64,000 bases of DNA from Oleiharenicola sp. (GTDB taxonomy: Bacteria > Verrucomicrobiota > Verrucomicrobiia > Opitutales > Opitutaceae): NCBI GenBank assembly GCA_025363455.1, contig JANYDW010000063.1:1-64000 (forward strand), read 5' to 3'. The notes under the pieces are model-generated. The model worked only from the letters and a program-made list of their open reading frames with translations, made no database searches and had not been told where the DNA came from. A program made the translations under genes and the position numbers. Positions 40,735-48,045 of this stretch are shown piece after piece; the first letter of the stretch is position 1; every line of letters starts with the position of its first letter.

Positions 40735-41502
40735 ATGTCCGAATCCACGTTCGAACAAAGATTTCTTCAATGCATCGACGAGATGAGTAGCAGTGGGTGC
40801 TCGGATGCACAGATGACGGATTGCTTGCGAAATCTTGGTGCCAGCGCCGTCTATTCCGCGGGGAAATTCGTAATATCCGAGAAGGATTGGGCGAGCTTGG
40901 TCTGCCAAGACGATTTCGTGATTAAAGCGATTCGGAAGCTGAAGCCTGCCCAAGCATGGCGCGGAGTTCCCAAGAACCAAAATCTGGTCAGAGATCCATT
41001 TCTAGAAGCGTGCCGGGCTGCCGAACTCAGGCTCCCCTCACGGACTGTCGAAGCCAGGTGGAAAGAGGCTATGACTGCGGCAGCGGATACGACAGACACG
41101 GAACTTCAATCCTTCCGCACACGGCTTCTAGGAAGCGTTTTGCATCATACCGGTGTTGAATTGTCAGCTGACGAGCTTGGAGTGTTTCTCGGCGGATCAA
41201 CCATTCAGGCCGTACTGAAACGTCGCTTCCAAGAGTCTAGCTGCGTCAATAAGGGGCGGACACCGAAGCAGAAGATTTTGGCTCATGGCGATCACGACTC
41301 GGGCCACGCTCAAAGGCAAAAAGTAATACCCCCAGACCGTGTGCGAACGGTCAGCCCGAATCGGTCTGCCGACAAAAAAGAGAAAATCCTTCAGAGTATC
41401 GACAATCGGCTCGATACGGCGAACCGCCTCAAAGCGTTAAGCATGCAGGATGATATGAGACGAATGGGCGAAGATTTGGCCGATCAACTATTTGGCGGAT
41501 GA
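40735..41502 (+). CDS. unknown protein in AT-rich island
   Basis: 255 residues. I do not recognise it. The N-terminal third is acidic (FEQRFLQCIDEMSSSGCSDA), there is an LHHTGVELSADELGVFLGG segment around 137-155, and a basic, hydrophilic linker (about 170-215) before a C-terminal helix with MQDDMRRMGEDLADQLFGG. No TM or signal peptide. DNA here is visibly richer in A/T than the surrounding genes, suggesting lateral gain. It heads a run of same-strand ORFs up to 42483. Confidence 0.65.
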   Translation: MSESTFEQRFLQCIDEMSSSGCSDAQMTDCLRNLGASAVYSAGKFVISEKDWASLVCQDDFVIKAIRKLKPAQAWRGVPKNQNLVRDPFLEACRAAELRLPSRTVEARWKEAMTAAADTTDTELQSFRTRLLGSVLHHTGVELSADELGVFLGGSTIQAVLKRRFQESSCVNKGRTPKQKILAHGDHDSGHAQRQKVIPPDRVRTVSPNRSADKKEKILQSIDNRLDTANRLKALSMQDDMRRMGEDLADQLFGG

Positions 41503-41818
41503 TCGGATCACCGACATAGTCACTGGATATCAGAATGCACGAAGCAGCCTGTTGACTACGCCACTCATGGTGAAGCGAGATGGCGGGTCCACGAAACTGT
41601 CAACTATTTCTAAGCTCTTGAGGACAATAAGATACGAAGGAATAACAACAAGAAAGGCACGGCCTCGTTACTATCTAAGCATGAGGCAATATCATTGTAC
41701 ATTTCGTATCCCGCCAACGATCAAGATCGGCTGGCTTAACACCGGTATATTTACCGGTGTCACTATTCAAAATCAACGTTCGGCTAAGCTGAATGGTGAA
41801 ACAACAACTTCATCATGA
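41492..41818 (+). CDS. doubtful ORF between two island genes
   Basis: 108-residue ORF overlapping the preceding gene by 11 bp and the following by 4 bp (ATGA). The overlaps would suit an operon, but the translated sequence is Ser/Thr/Arg-rich with no recognisable fold, and the DNA contains a clear inverted repeat (41739-41760), so this may instead be the promoter region of the next gene. Confidence 0.3.
   Translation: MADDRITDIVTGYQNARSSLLTTPLMVKRDGGSTKLSTISKLLRTIRYEGITTRKARPRYYLSMRQYHCTFRIPPTIKIGWLNTGIFTGVTIQNQRSAKLNGETTTSS
41739..41760. promoter_or_regulatory. 9-bp inverted repeat upstream of DUF4160 gene
   Basis: ACACCGGTA TATT TACCGGTGT, perfect arms with a 4-base spacer, 55 bp upstream of the ATG at 41815. 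Position and symmetry fit an operator. Confidence 0.45.
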
Positions 41819-42483
41819 GTGGTCCAAATTCAGCGGACGAAAATACCAATTTCATCGTGCAGTTTACCGAACTCACTGATGAGTCGGTTCTGAGCGAAGC
41901 CGAGAGGAAATATATTGCTGCTCATCGAGAGGGCTCGTTTCCCAATGGAAAGCTTGGCAGGAAATCAGATGGGTCGCTTAACCTCTATACGATTCATCCG
42001 AGGCTAGGGCCACTCTGTGCGGCAATCACTCTCCCAACTGATCCCGTCGCGCTGAAGGCTAAGCTTAAAGAAGACCATGACTTTGTTGAAAAATTTAAGC
42101 GTGGAGCAAAAGCAGAAAGCCCGACCGAAATCGAGGTGAAGTTCGAAGATGATTCACTCGCGGATCTAGAGGGAAGCCTTCAAGGCGCGCACAAAGATCT
42201 TGCCAGAAAAGCAGAGCAACTTTCGACCGCAAAAGAGGTTGGAAGAACGAACGGTCTCACGATGGCGATTCTCTCTGATGAACACGCTCCCCCGCATTTT
42301 CGGGTCCGTTACCAAGGCGAGACTGCAAATTTTAGAATCAAAGATGGCGAACACATAAACGGCGGTCTTAAGCAGCATCATAAAGCCATTAAGAAATGGC
42401 ATGCGGTTAATAAACAAAAACTGATTGCAACATGGGACAGCACACGTCCGTCAGATTGCCCCGTTGGAAAATACAGAGAGTAG
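41815..42483 (+). CDS. protein with C-terminal DUF4160-like domain
   Basis: 222 residues. The N-terminal ~140 residues are unknown and include a helical, charged part (LADLEGSLQGAHKDLARKAE). The C-terminal part (about 148-208; ILSDEHAPPHFRVRYQGETA, ... GGLKQHHKAIKKWHAVNKQK, LIATW) matches the DUF4160 pattern (H.PPHFHV.Y ... W...h...L...W). DUF4160 proteins are usually short and stand alone or beside DUF2442; the N-terminal extension is unusual. AT-rich like its neighbour. Confidence 0.7.
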   Translation: MSGPNSADENTNFIVQFTELTDESVLSEAERKYIAAHREGSFPNGKLGRKSDGSLNLYTIHPRLGPLCAAITLPTDPVALKAKLKEDHDFVEKFKRGAKAESPTEIEVKFEDDSLADLEGSLQGAHKDLARKAEQLSTAKEVGRTNGLTMAILSDEHAPPHFRVRYQGETANFRIKDGEHINGGLKQHHKAIKKWHAVNKQKLIATWDSTRPSDCPVGKYRE

Positions 42484-42515
42484 TTCGGTAAAAGGAGCCC
42501 AAGACTTGATAATCC

Positions 42516-43352
42516 TCAGAGACGAGGAACGACCAGGCCGCCGTCGACCATGATGACCTGGCCGGTGGAGAACGGCAGATCGCCGCGGGCGAGGGAGGCG
42601 ACGGCTTTGCCGACATCCTCGGGGAAACCCCAGCGGGGTTGGATGTTCAGGCCGCCGGCGATCAGTTTGTCGTATTTTTCCGTTACGCCGGCGGTCATGT
42701 CGGTCTTGATGACGCCTGGGCGGACTTCGTAGACGGGGATGCCGTCGGGGCCGAGGCGGGTGGCGAAGAGTTGCGACATCATGCTCAGGCCGGCCTTGGC
42801 GATGCAGTATTCACCGCGGGTGATCGAGACGACCGTGGCGGAGATCGAGGTGATATTGACGATGCAGCCGGAGAAAGCCGGGTCGGCCTTCTTGGCGGCG
42901 ACCATGTCGCGGGCGAAAGCCTGGGTGAGGAAGAACACGCCCCGCAGATTCGTGCTCATGACATAATCGTAGCTCTCTTCCGAGGTCTCGAGCAGATCGG
43001 CTCTTACTTTGGGCGCTACACCCGCATTGTTCACGAGCACGAAGGAGCGAGTAGCGAGTAGCGGGTAGCGAGTAGAGTCGATCCCGGCAGCCGAACCATC
43101 GCCTGCAAGCAGGCTCCTACAAAAGGCATGGGTCGCGACGAGGATCGCGGCACGGCCTTCGCTGCTGCCGATGTCGCCGCGGGCGTAGCCGACTTTCACG
43201 CCATAGGCACGGAGCTTCGCGAGGGGTTCGGACACGGCGGATTCCTCACGGACGCCGTTAATGACGAGGTCCCATTTCTCGGCGGCGAGCTTTTCGGCGA
43301 TGCCGAAGCCAATTCCACGGGATCCACCGGTGACGAGTGCTACTTTATTCAT
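42516..43352 (-). CDS. SDR (3-ketoacyl-ACP reductase-like) with REP-derived insert
   Basis: 278 residues. NAD(P) motif TGGSRGIG (8-15), NNAG, catalytic Ser in NITSISAT and YCIAK, C-terminal VDGG. Probably reduces or oxidises a sugar acid or ketone within the uronate cluster. Odd: between GRAAI and VLVNNAG the protein has about 34 residues where relatives have about 12. The extra codons (DNA about 43046-43125) include the REP word GTAGGAGCCTGCTTGCAGGC and an ACTCGCTACCCGCTACTCGC run, kept in frame. ATG at 43352. Confidence 0.88.
   Translation of the reverse strand: MNKVALVTGGSRGIGFGIAEKLAAEKWDLVINGVREESAVSEPLAKLRAYGVKVGYARGDIGSSEGRAAILVATHAFCRSLLAGDGSAAGIDSTRYPLLATRSFVLVNNAGVAPKVRADLLETSEESYDYVMSTNLRGVFFLTQAFARDMVAAKKADPAFSGCIVNITSISATVVSITRGEYCIAKAGLSMMSQLFATRLGPDGIPVYEVRPGVIKTDMTAGVTEKYDKLIAGGLNIQPRWGFPEDVGKAVASLARGDLPFSTGQVIMVDGGLVVPRL
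43092..43121 (-). repeat. REP unit inside the SDR coding sequence
   Basis: On the minus strand TGTAGGAGCCTGCTTGCAGG then CGATGG; the same unit as 34683-34704 and 63583-63605, here within an open reading frame. Confidence 0.8.
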
Positions 43353-43365
43353 GAGAGGAGAGGTT

Positions 43366-43619
43366 TGGCCACAAAAGGCACAGAAGGCGCAAAACAAGGC
43401 AGGGGAGATTGGCCACGAAAAACACGAGAAACACAAAAAGAAGGCAGGGCGGGGTTAACCAATGGATACTAATCATCACTAATGACGGAAGGGGTTTGGT
43501 TCGAAGACCCGGCGTGGATTTTCATTAGTGTGGATTAGTGGTTAAAACGGTTTGGAACTCCGTGCCTCTGTGGCTCAAGTTCTGGTTTTTTTGATTTTTG
43601 CGTTTTTTGTGGCCAATCC
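43366..43619. repeat. nested palindromic element, 43366-43619
   Basis: Outer arms: GATTGGCCACGAAAAACAC (from 43409) and GCGTTTTTTGTGGCCAATC (to 43617). Inner arms: GTTAACCAATGGATACTAAT (from 43454) and ATTAGTGTGGATTAGTGGTTAA (to about 43543). A further GGCCACAAAAGGCACAGAAG copy stands at 43368. The element fills the spacer between the SDR gene and the Gfo/Idh gene. Confidence 0.75.
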
Positions 43620-44768
43620 TCAGGTGAGTTTTGGGACGTCCACCCAGGCTCGTTTGGCCCACGAGGCCAAGCCCAACTCGGCCAGCTGTACGCCCTTGGC
43701 GCCCTCGTGGAGGCTCCACGGGAACGGGCTCCCGGTGACGACATGCTTCAGGAACAACTCCCACTGGACCTTGAAGGCATTGTCGTAGGCGCCTTGGTCG
43801 GGGACGCGCGTCCAGCCGTCCTTGTACTTGATCGGGCTGTCGATGTCGGGATTCCAGGTGCAGCGCGGCGTGGCGGCGAGGGCCTGGGCCTTGCAGTCGC
43901 GCAGGCCGGCGACGGCCGAGCCGTGCGTGCCATCCACCTGCAGCGTGAGCAGGTCGTCGCGGTCGACGCGGACATCCCACGAGGAGTTGAAGTGGCAGAT
44001 GACGCCGTTCACCAGCTCGAATGTCGCGTAGGCGGAGTCGTCGGCCGTGCATTTGTAGGGTTTGCCGTTTTCGTCCCAACGCGTGGGGATGTGCGTCGCG
44101 CCGAGGCAGGTGAGGGACTTCACCTCGCCGAAAAGGTTTTGGATGACGTACTGCCAGTGGCAGAGCATGTCGACGATGATGCCACCGTCGTCCTCCTTGC
44201 GGTAATTCCATGACGGGCGCTGGAGTTTTTCGAATTCGCCCGTGAACACCCAGTAGCCGAACTCGCCGCGCACGGAGAGGATTTTGCCGAAGAAGCCGGT
44301 GTCGATGAGGTATTTCAACTTCAGGAGGCCGGGAAGCCAGAGCTTGTCCTGCACGACGCCGTTCTTGAGTCCGGCGGCAGTGACCTCCTTGGCGATAGCG
44401 AGCGCCTCGGCGGAGGTCGTGGCGGTGGGCTTCTCGCAATAGATGTGTTTTTTCGCGGCGATGGCCTTGCGGACGCCGGCGGGGCGTTGGCCGGTGAGGG
44501 TGGAGTCGAAGTAGATCTGGTTGTCGGCCTTGGCCAGCTCGGCATCGAGATTGGTCGAGATGCGTGACACACCGGTGCGGGCAGCGAGGGCTTTGAGCTT
44601 CTCCTCGCTGCGGCCGACGAGGACCGGGTCGGGCATGATGAGCTCGGAGTCGGAGAGCTTCACGCCGCCCTGGTCGATGATGGCCTTAATGGAGCGGATG
44701 AGGTGCTGGTTGGTGCCCATGCGTCCTGTGACGCCATTCATGATGATGCCGATTTTGTGAACTTTCAT
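43620..44768 (-). CDS. Gfo/Idh/MocA family oxidoreductase
   Basis: 382 residues. N-terminal Rossmann part (KIGIIMNGVTGRMGTNQHLI, 5-24) and the family EKP motif in HIYCEKPTATT (Lys of EKP, about 107-117), then the alpha/beta C-terminal domain (GGIIVDMLCHWQYVIQNLFG). NAD(P)-dependent sugar or sugar-acid oxidation is likely. Co-directional with the isomerase gene upstream (95-bp gap) and the SDR downstream. Confidence 0.9.
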   Translation of the reverse strand: MKVHKIGIIMNGVTGRMGTNQHLIRSIKAIIDQGGVKLSDSELIMPDPVLVGRSEEKLKALAARTGVSRISTNLDAELAKADNQIYFDSTLTGQRPAGVRKAIAAKKHIYCEKPTATTSAEALAIAKEVTAAGLKNGVVQDKLWLPGLLKLKYLIDTGFFGKILSVRGEFGYWVFTGEFEKLQRPSWNYRKEDDGGIIVDMLCHWQYVIQNLFGEVKSLTCLGATHIPTRWDENGKPYKCTADDSAYATFELVNGVICHFNSSWDVRVDRDDLLTLQVDGTHGSAVAGLRDCKAQALAATPRCTWNPDIDSPIKYKDGWTRVPDQGAYDNAFKVQWELFLKHVVTGSPFPWSLHEGAKGVQLAELGLASWAKRAWVDVPKLT

Positions 44769-44863
44769 AGAGGAGAGGTTTGTGCCCGCGAATAACGCGA
44801 ATGAACGCGAATAGGATCGGGCAGGATTTGTGTGATTGGCGTGATTAGCGGGCGGTTAGTCGT

Positions 44864-45700
44864 TCAGACGTGGTCTTTGTACGCTTGGACGATTTTCTTG
44901 AGGAATTCGTTCTGATCGGTGGCCCAGAGGCGCGTGCTGAAGACTTCGACCTCGTTGAAGCCGTTGAAGCCGGCGGCTTCGACCCACGCGCGGATTTGGC
45001 GGAGCGGGATGCAGCCTTCGCCCATGAGGCCGCGGTCGAGGAGCAGGTCGGTGGTTGGCGTGCGCCAGTCGCAGACGTGGTAGGCGAAGAGGGCCTTGAG
45101 CCGGCCACAGCGGGCGATTTCCTGCTCCAGCGCCGGATCCCACCAGAGATGATAGACGTCGGCTGCGACGCCGACCCAGGGCGACTTGAGCTGCTCGACC
45201 ATGTCATTGGCCTGGGCCAGGGTATTCACCGCCGAGCGCGAGTCGGCATACATCGGGTGAAGCGGCTCGATGGCGAGCTTCACGCCGGCGGCCTGGCACT
45301 CGGGCAGGAGCGCGGCGATGCCGTCGACGATCTGCTTGCGTGATTCGCTCAGCGGCTGGCCCGGGACAGCGCCGCAGACGAGAACGATGAGCGGCGCGCC
45401 AAGGAGCTGCGCTTCAAAAATGGCGAGGCGATTGTCTTCAAGGGCCTTCGTCCGACCGGCGGCCGTGGCGGCCGGAAAAAATCCTCCACGGCAGAGCGAC
45501 ACGATGGACAGTCCCTGGTCGCGCAGCATCCGGCCGGTCTGGGCGATGTCGCGGCCGGCGAGCGTGTCACGCCAGACGGTGATGCCCTTCACGCCCGCCG
45601 CGGCGAACTCAGCCGCCGCCGTCTCGATCGCCCACGGCTTGGTGGTGATCGTGTGGATGCAGAGGCGGCTCAGGTCGGGGAGTGGAGAGGAAGGGTTCAT
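44864..45700 (-). CDS. sugar phosphate isomerase/epimerase (xylose isomerase-like TIM barrel)
   Basis: 278 residues. AP-endonuclease-2-type TIM barrel: AAAEFAAAGVKGITVWRDTL near the N-terminus, KLAIEPLHPMYADSRSAVNT (metal-ligand Glu), VGVAADVYHLWWDPALEQEI (His/Asp), GEGCIPLRQIRAWVEAAGFN and a late Glu in NEVEVFS. Probably isomerises a ketose or keto-acid made by neighbouring enzymes. ATG at 45700. Confidence 0.87.
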   Translation of the reverse strand: MNPSSPLPDLSRLCIHTITTKPWAIETAAAEFAAAGVKGITVWRDTLAGRDIAQTGRMLRDQGLSIVSLCRGGFFPAATAAGRTKALEDNRLAIFEAQLLGAPLIVLVCGAVPGQPLSESRKQIVDGIAALLPECQAAGVKLAIEPLHPMYADSRSAVNTLAQANDMVEQLKSPWVGVAADVYHLWWDPALEQEIARCGRLKALFAYHVCDWRTPTTDLLLDRGLMGEGCIPLRQIRAWVEAAGFNGFNEVEVFSTRLWATDQNEFLKKIVQAYKDHV

Positions 45701-45711
45701 GGCGGCTTGGG

Positions 45712-45780
45712 TCGTTCTCATTCTCGTAATTCGTTCTCATTCTCTCAAGAGAACGAGAAGGAGTAGGAGAACGAGAACGA
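45712..45780. repeat. GAGAACGAGAA palindrome
   Basis: TCGTTCTCATTCTCGTAATT ... against GGAGTAGGAGAACGAGAACGA; an imperfect ~69-bp inverted repeat built from TTCTCATTCTC and GAGAACGAGAA words, in the spacer between the isomerase and GH88 genes. Confidence 0.65.
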
Positions 45781-45788
45781 TGGAAGAG

Positions 45789-47168
45789 TCATTTCAAACA
45801 TCCAAAGAAGGTATAGTAGGGCTTGTTCTCGATGATGCGCTGGAGGGTGAGGGCGGCTTCGCGGAGGTGGTAGTCGCCCCACATGCAGGCCTCGCCACAA
45901 GGGACCTTTCGGCCGGGCGGGATGTAGTCCCAGCCGTTCGGGCGATGATAGACGGTATGCAGCAGCAGGCCCTGGTGCGTCGGGTCAATACCGAGGTAGG
46001 CGTCGCTGAGGAGAGTGCGCATCGTGGTGAGGCCTGCCTGCCAGTATTTTTTGCCTTCCGGCGTGGTCTCGCCGAGGTAGCGGGCGAGGCGGAACAGGCC
46101 CTGCACGCCGATAGCGGCCGCGGAGCTGTCCACGGGCTCGTGGTCGTTGCAGGGTTCGGCGTTGCGCGTACGCCAGTCGCCGAGGCGGTGGAGATTCGGC
46201 GCGCCGGCGTCCCAATACGGGATGCCGTCGAGCGCGGTGTTGGCGATAAACCAGTCGCAAGTGGCGCGGGCGCCCTTGAGGAGAATGGCTTCCCAGTGGG
46301 CGCGGCCGCCGAGTGATGCGAGGTCGGCGTCGGGGACGGTCTTGAGGAACTCGAGTTCCTCGGCGAAACCCACCATCGCCCATGAGAGGCCGCGGGTCCA
46401 GGTGGTGAAGCCGGAGAAGCCCTGCTGCGAGTTCGGGCAACGGAAGCGTCCGTCATTGGTATTGAAGATCGCCTCATGCGTCGTGCGGCCGCGCTCGGCG
46501 GGGACGTCGTAACTGTCACGGCCCTCGCCGTAGTAGATCGAGTATTTCGCCGTCGCGTCGATGTGCTGCAGACCGCGCTCGAGGAGCGAGTGGGCGGCGT
46601 CGTTCTCGCCCATGAGGCGATGGCCGAGCCGGTGCGCGACCATGAGGATGCGGACGGAGCGGATGGTATCGACGAAGAGGGACTGCGGGCCGTTGAAGGA
46701 ATAGATATATCCTCCTCCGCCATGAATCCTCGACCAGCGCGCGGCCTGGACGGCCCCGGAGGCCTTGATCGCCAGCTCGCAGAACTCGACCTGGTCGGCC
46801 GGGAGCCGGCCCTCGCGCTGGAGGCGGAGCCAGTTGCCGTAGGTGCTCAGGTTGTTGAAGCCGTGGTCGTGCACACCGGTGTGCGAGACATGCGAGGCCA
46901 TGCGGGCGACGGTCAGCTTCTGCGCGGAATCAGCGAAGCGCTGCTCGCCGGTGGCATCGAACTGGAGGAAGGCGGAGCCGTAGTTGAAGCCCTCGGTCCA
47001 CTCGGTCCAGCCGCGCGCGGTGTATTTGCCGGCGGCGGTGAAGACGGGCGAGCCCTTGGCCGGATCGTATTCCTTGAAGATCAGGTCGATCTTCTGCCCG
47101 GAAAGTTGCCAGAATTTCTGGAGCGCAGGCGCGAGGGCGGGGGCTTGAAGTTGTTCGTCGATACGCAT
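45789..47168 (-). CDS. unsaturated glucuronyl hydrolase (GH88)
   Basis: 459 residues, no signal peptide, so cytoplasmic. GH88 enzymes hydrolyse the unsaturated uronic acid left by polysaccharide lyases. Family blocks: ARGWTEWTEGFNYGS, HDHGFNNLSTYGNWLRLQRE, SLFVDTIRSVR (catalytic Asp region), TTWTRGLSWAMVGFAEELEF, VDSSAAAIGVQGLFRLAR, and the final CGEACMWGDYHLREA. Placed among sugar-acid genes as expected. Confidence 0.92.
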   Translation of the reverse strand: MRIDEQLQAPALAPALQKFWQLSGQKIDLIFKEYDPAKGSPVFTAAGKYTARGWTEWTEGFNYGSAFLQFDATGEQRFADSAQKLTVARMASHVSHTGVHDHGFNNLSTYGNWLRLQREGRLPADQVEFCELAIKASGAVQAARWSRIHGGGGYIYSFNGPQSLFVDTIRSVRILMVAHRLGHRLMGENDAAHSLLERGLQHIDATAKYSIYYGEGRDSYDVPAERGRTTHEAIFNTNDGRFRCPNSQQGFSGFTTWTRGLSWAMVGFAEELEFLKTVPDADLASLGGRAHWEAILLKGARATCDWFIANTALDGIPYWDAGAPNLHRLGDWRTRNAEPCNDHEPVDSSAAAIGVQGLFRLARYLGETTPEGKKYWQAGLTTMRTLLSDAYLGIDPTHQGLLLHTVYHRPNGWDYIPPGRKVPCGEACMWGDYHLREAALTLQRIIENKPYYTFFGCLK

Positions 47169-47182
47169 GGGGAAAAGGCGGG

Positions 47183-47272
47183 GTTAACCACTAATGAACA
47201 CTAATTGGTCACTAATCTGGGAAGTCCGGACTGATCGGGATTAGTGTCCATTAGTGTGGATTAGTGGTTAAA
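47183..47272. repeat. TTAACCACTAATG hairpin element
   Basis: GTTAACCACTAATGAACACT ... and ATTAGTGTGGATTAGTGGTTAA are inverted arms about 25 bases long with an internal spacer. Same family as 43454-43546. Confidence 0.8.
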
Positions 47273-47289
47273 TTCCGGATGGCTTCGGT

Positions 47290-47826
47290 TCAGTAGCGTT
47301 TATCTTTTCTGAGGTGCAAAATAACGAACTCCGAGTCGGCGAGGGACTCGTAGGAGTGCTGCTGGATGGCGTCGAACTGAATGCTGTCGCCCGTGCTGAG
47401 CTCGACGGCCTCGTGCGGCAGGGTGAGTCGGATGCGGCCGCTGGTGACCCAGCAGACCTCGGTGTCGTCGTGGTGGATCTCCGGGCGGTTGACCTTGGCG
47501 CCCTTGGGCGCCGAGCCGAGGTGGGCGACGACGTTGGCGTACTTGACCTGGCGGAACTTGAAGTCGCCGGAGCGGTAAGACTTCTCCGCAGTGCGGTGGG
47601 CGAGGTCGGACTCGCACATGGCGAGCAGGTCGGTGGCGCTGAGGCCGAAGGCGCGGGCGAGGCGATAAAGGGTGTCGAGCTCGGCCGACTGCTGGTTGCG
47701 CTCGAGCTTGGAGATGACGCCGACGGAAACACCCGACGCTTCGGAGAGGGCGGCCAAAGTCAGGTCGTGCTGGTCGCGCAAGGTGCGCAGCACGGAGAAG
47801 TCGAACTTTGGGGCAGCGGGGGGCAT
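47290..47826 (-). CDS. XRE-family regulator with cupin domain
   Basis: 178 residues. N-terminal helix-turn-helix (about 10-64; LRDQHDLTLAALSEASGVSV then GVISKLERNQ) and C-terminal cupin (about 105-175; VNRPEIHHDDTEVCWVTSGR, GDSIQFDAIQQHSYESL). The cupin probably senses a small sugar acid. Likely controls the GH88-isomerase-oxidoreductase-SDR genes downstream on the same strand. ATG at 47826. Confidence 0.9.
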   Translation of the reverse strand: MPPAAPKFDFSVLRTLRDQHDLTLAALSEASGVSVGVISKLERNQQSAELDTLYRLARAFGLSATDLLAMCESDLAHRTAEKSYRSGDFKFRQVKYANVVAHLGSAPKGAKVNRPEIHHDDTEVCWVTSGRIRLTLPHEAVELSTGDSIQFDAIQQHSYESLADSEFVILHLRKDKRY

Positions 47827-47910
47827 GTTTCGCTGTCGGACAAAAACAGGCCTTATATAGGCGTCAACGAAAAAGACATATTGCCGTAATTTCACTCAGT
47901 CGGGTTGTCA

Positions 47911-48018
47911 ACACACCCCGGCGCTGCGCGCCACCCCTCTCCAAGAGGGGACCAGAGACACCTGCCAGCTGCCCTGAATCCCCACTGGAGAGGGGGGCCC
48001 GACAGGGCGGGGTGTGTC
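47911..48018. repeat. CACACCCCG...CGGGGTGTG palindrome
   Basis: Outer arms ACACACCCCG and CGGGGTGTGT; inner CCCCTCTCCAAGAGGGGAC and CTGGAGAGGGGGGCCCGACAGGG. An intergenic element of a type common in several bacterial genomes, in the upstream region of the regulator gene. Confidence 0.65.
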
Positions 48019-48045
48019 GGGCGGGGGCAACTTAACGGAGCAGCA

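Noticed and set aside
43046-43090. CGAGTAGCGAGTAGCGGG run as a CRISPR-like or tandem repeat
   Set aside because: Only about four degenerate 7-10 base units, lying in a coding region next to a REP unit.
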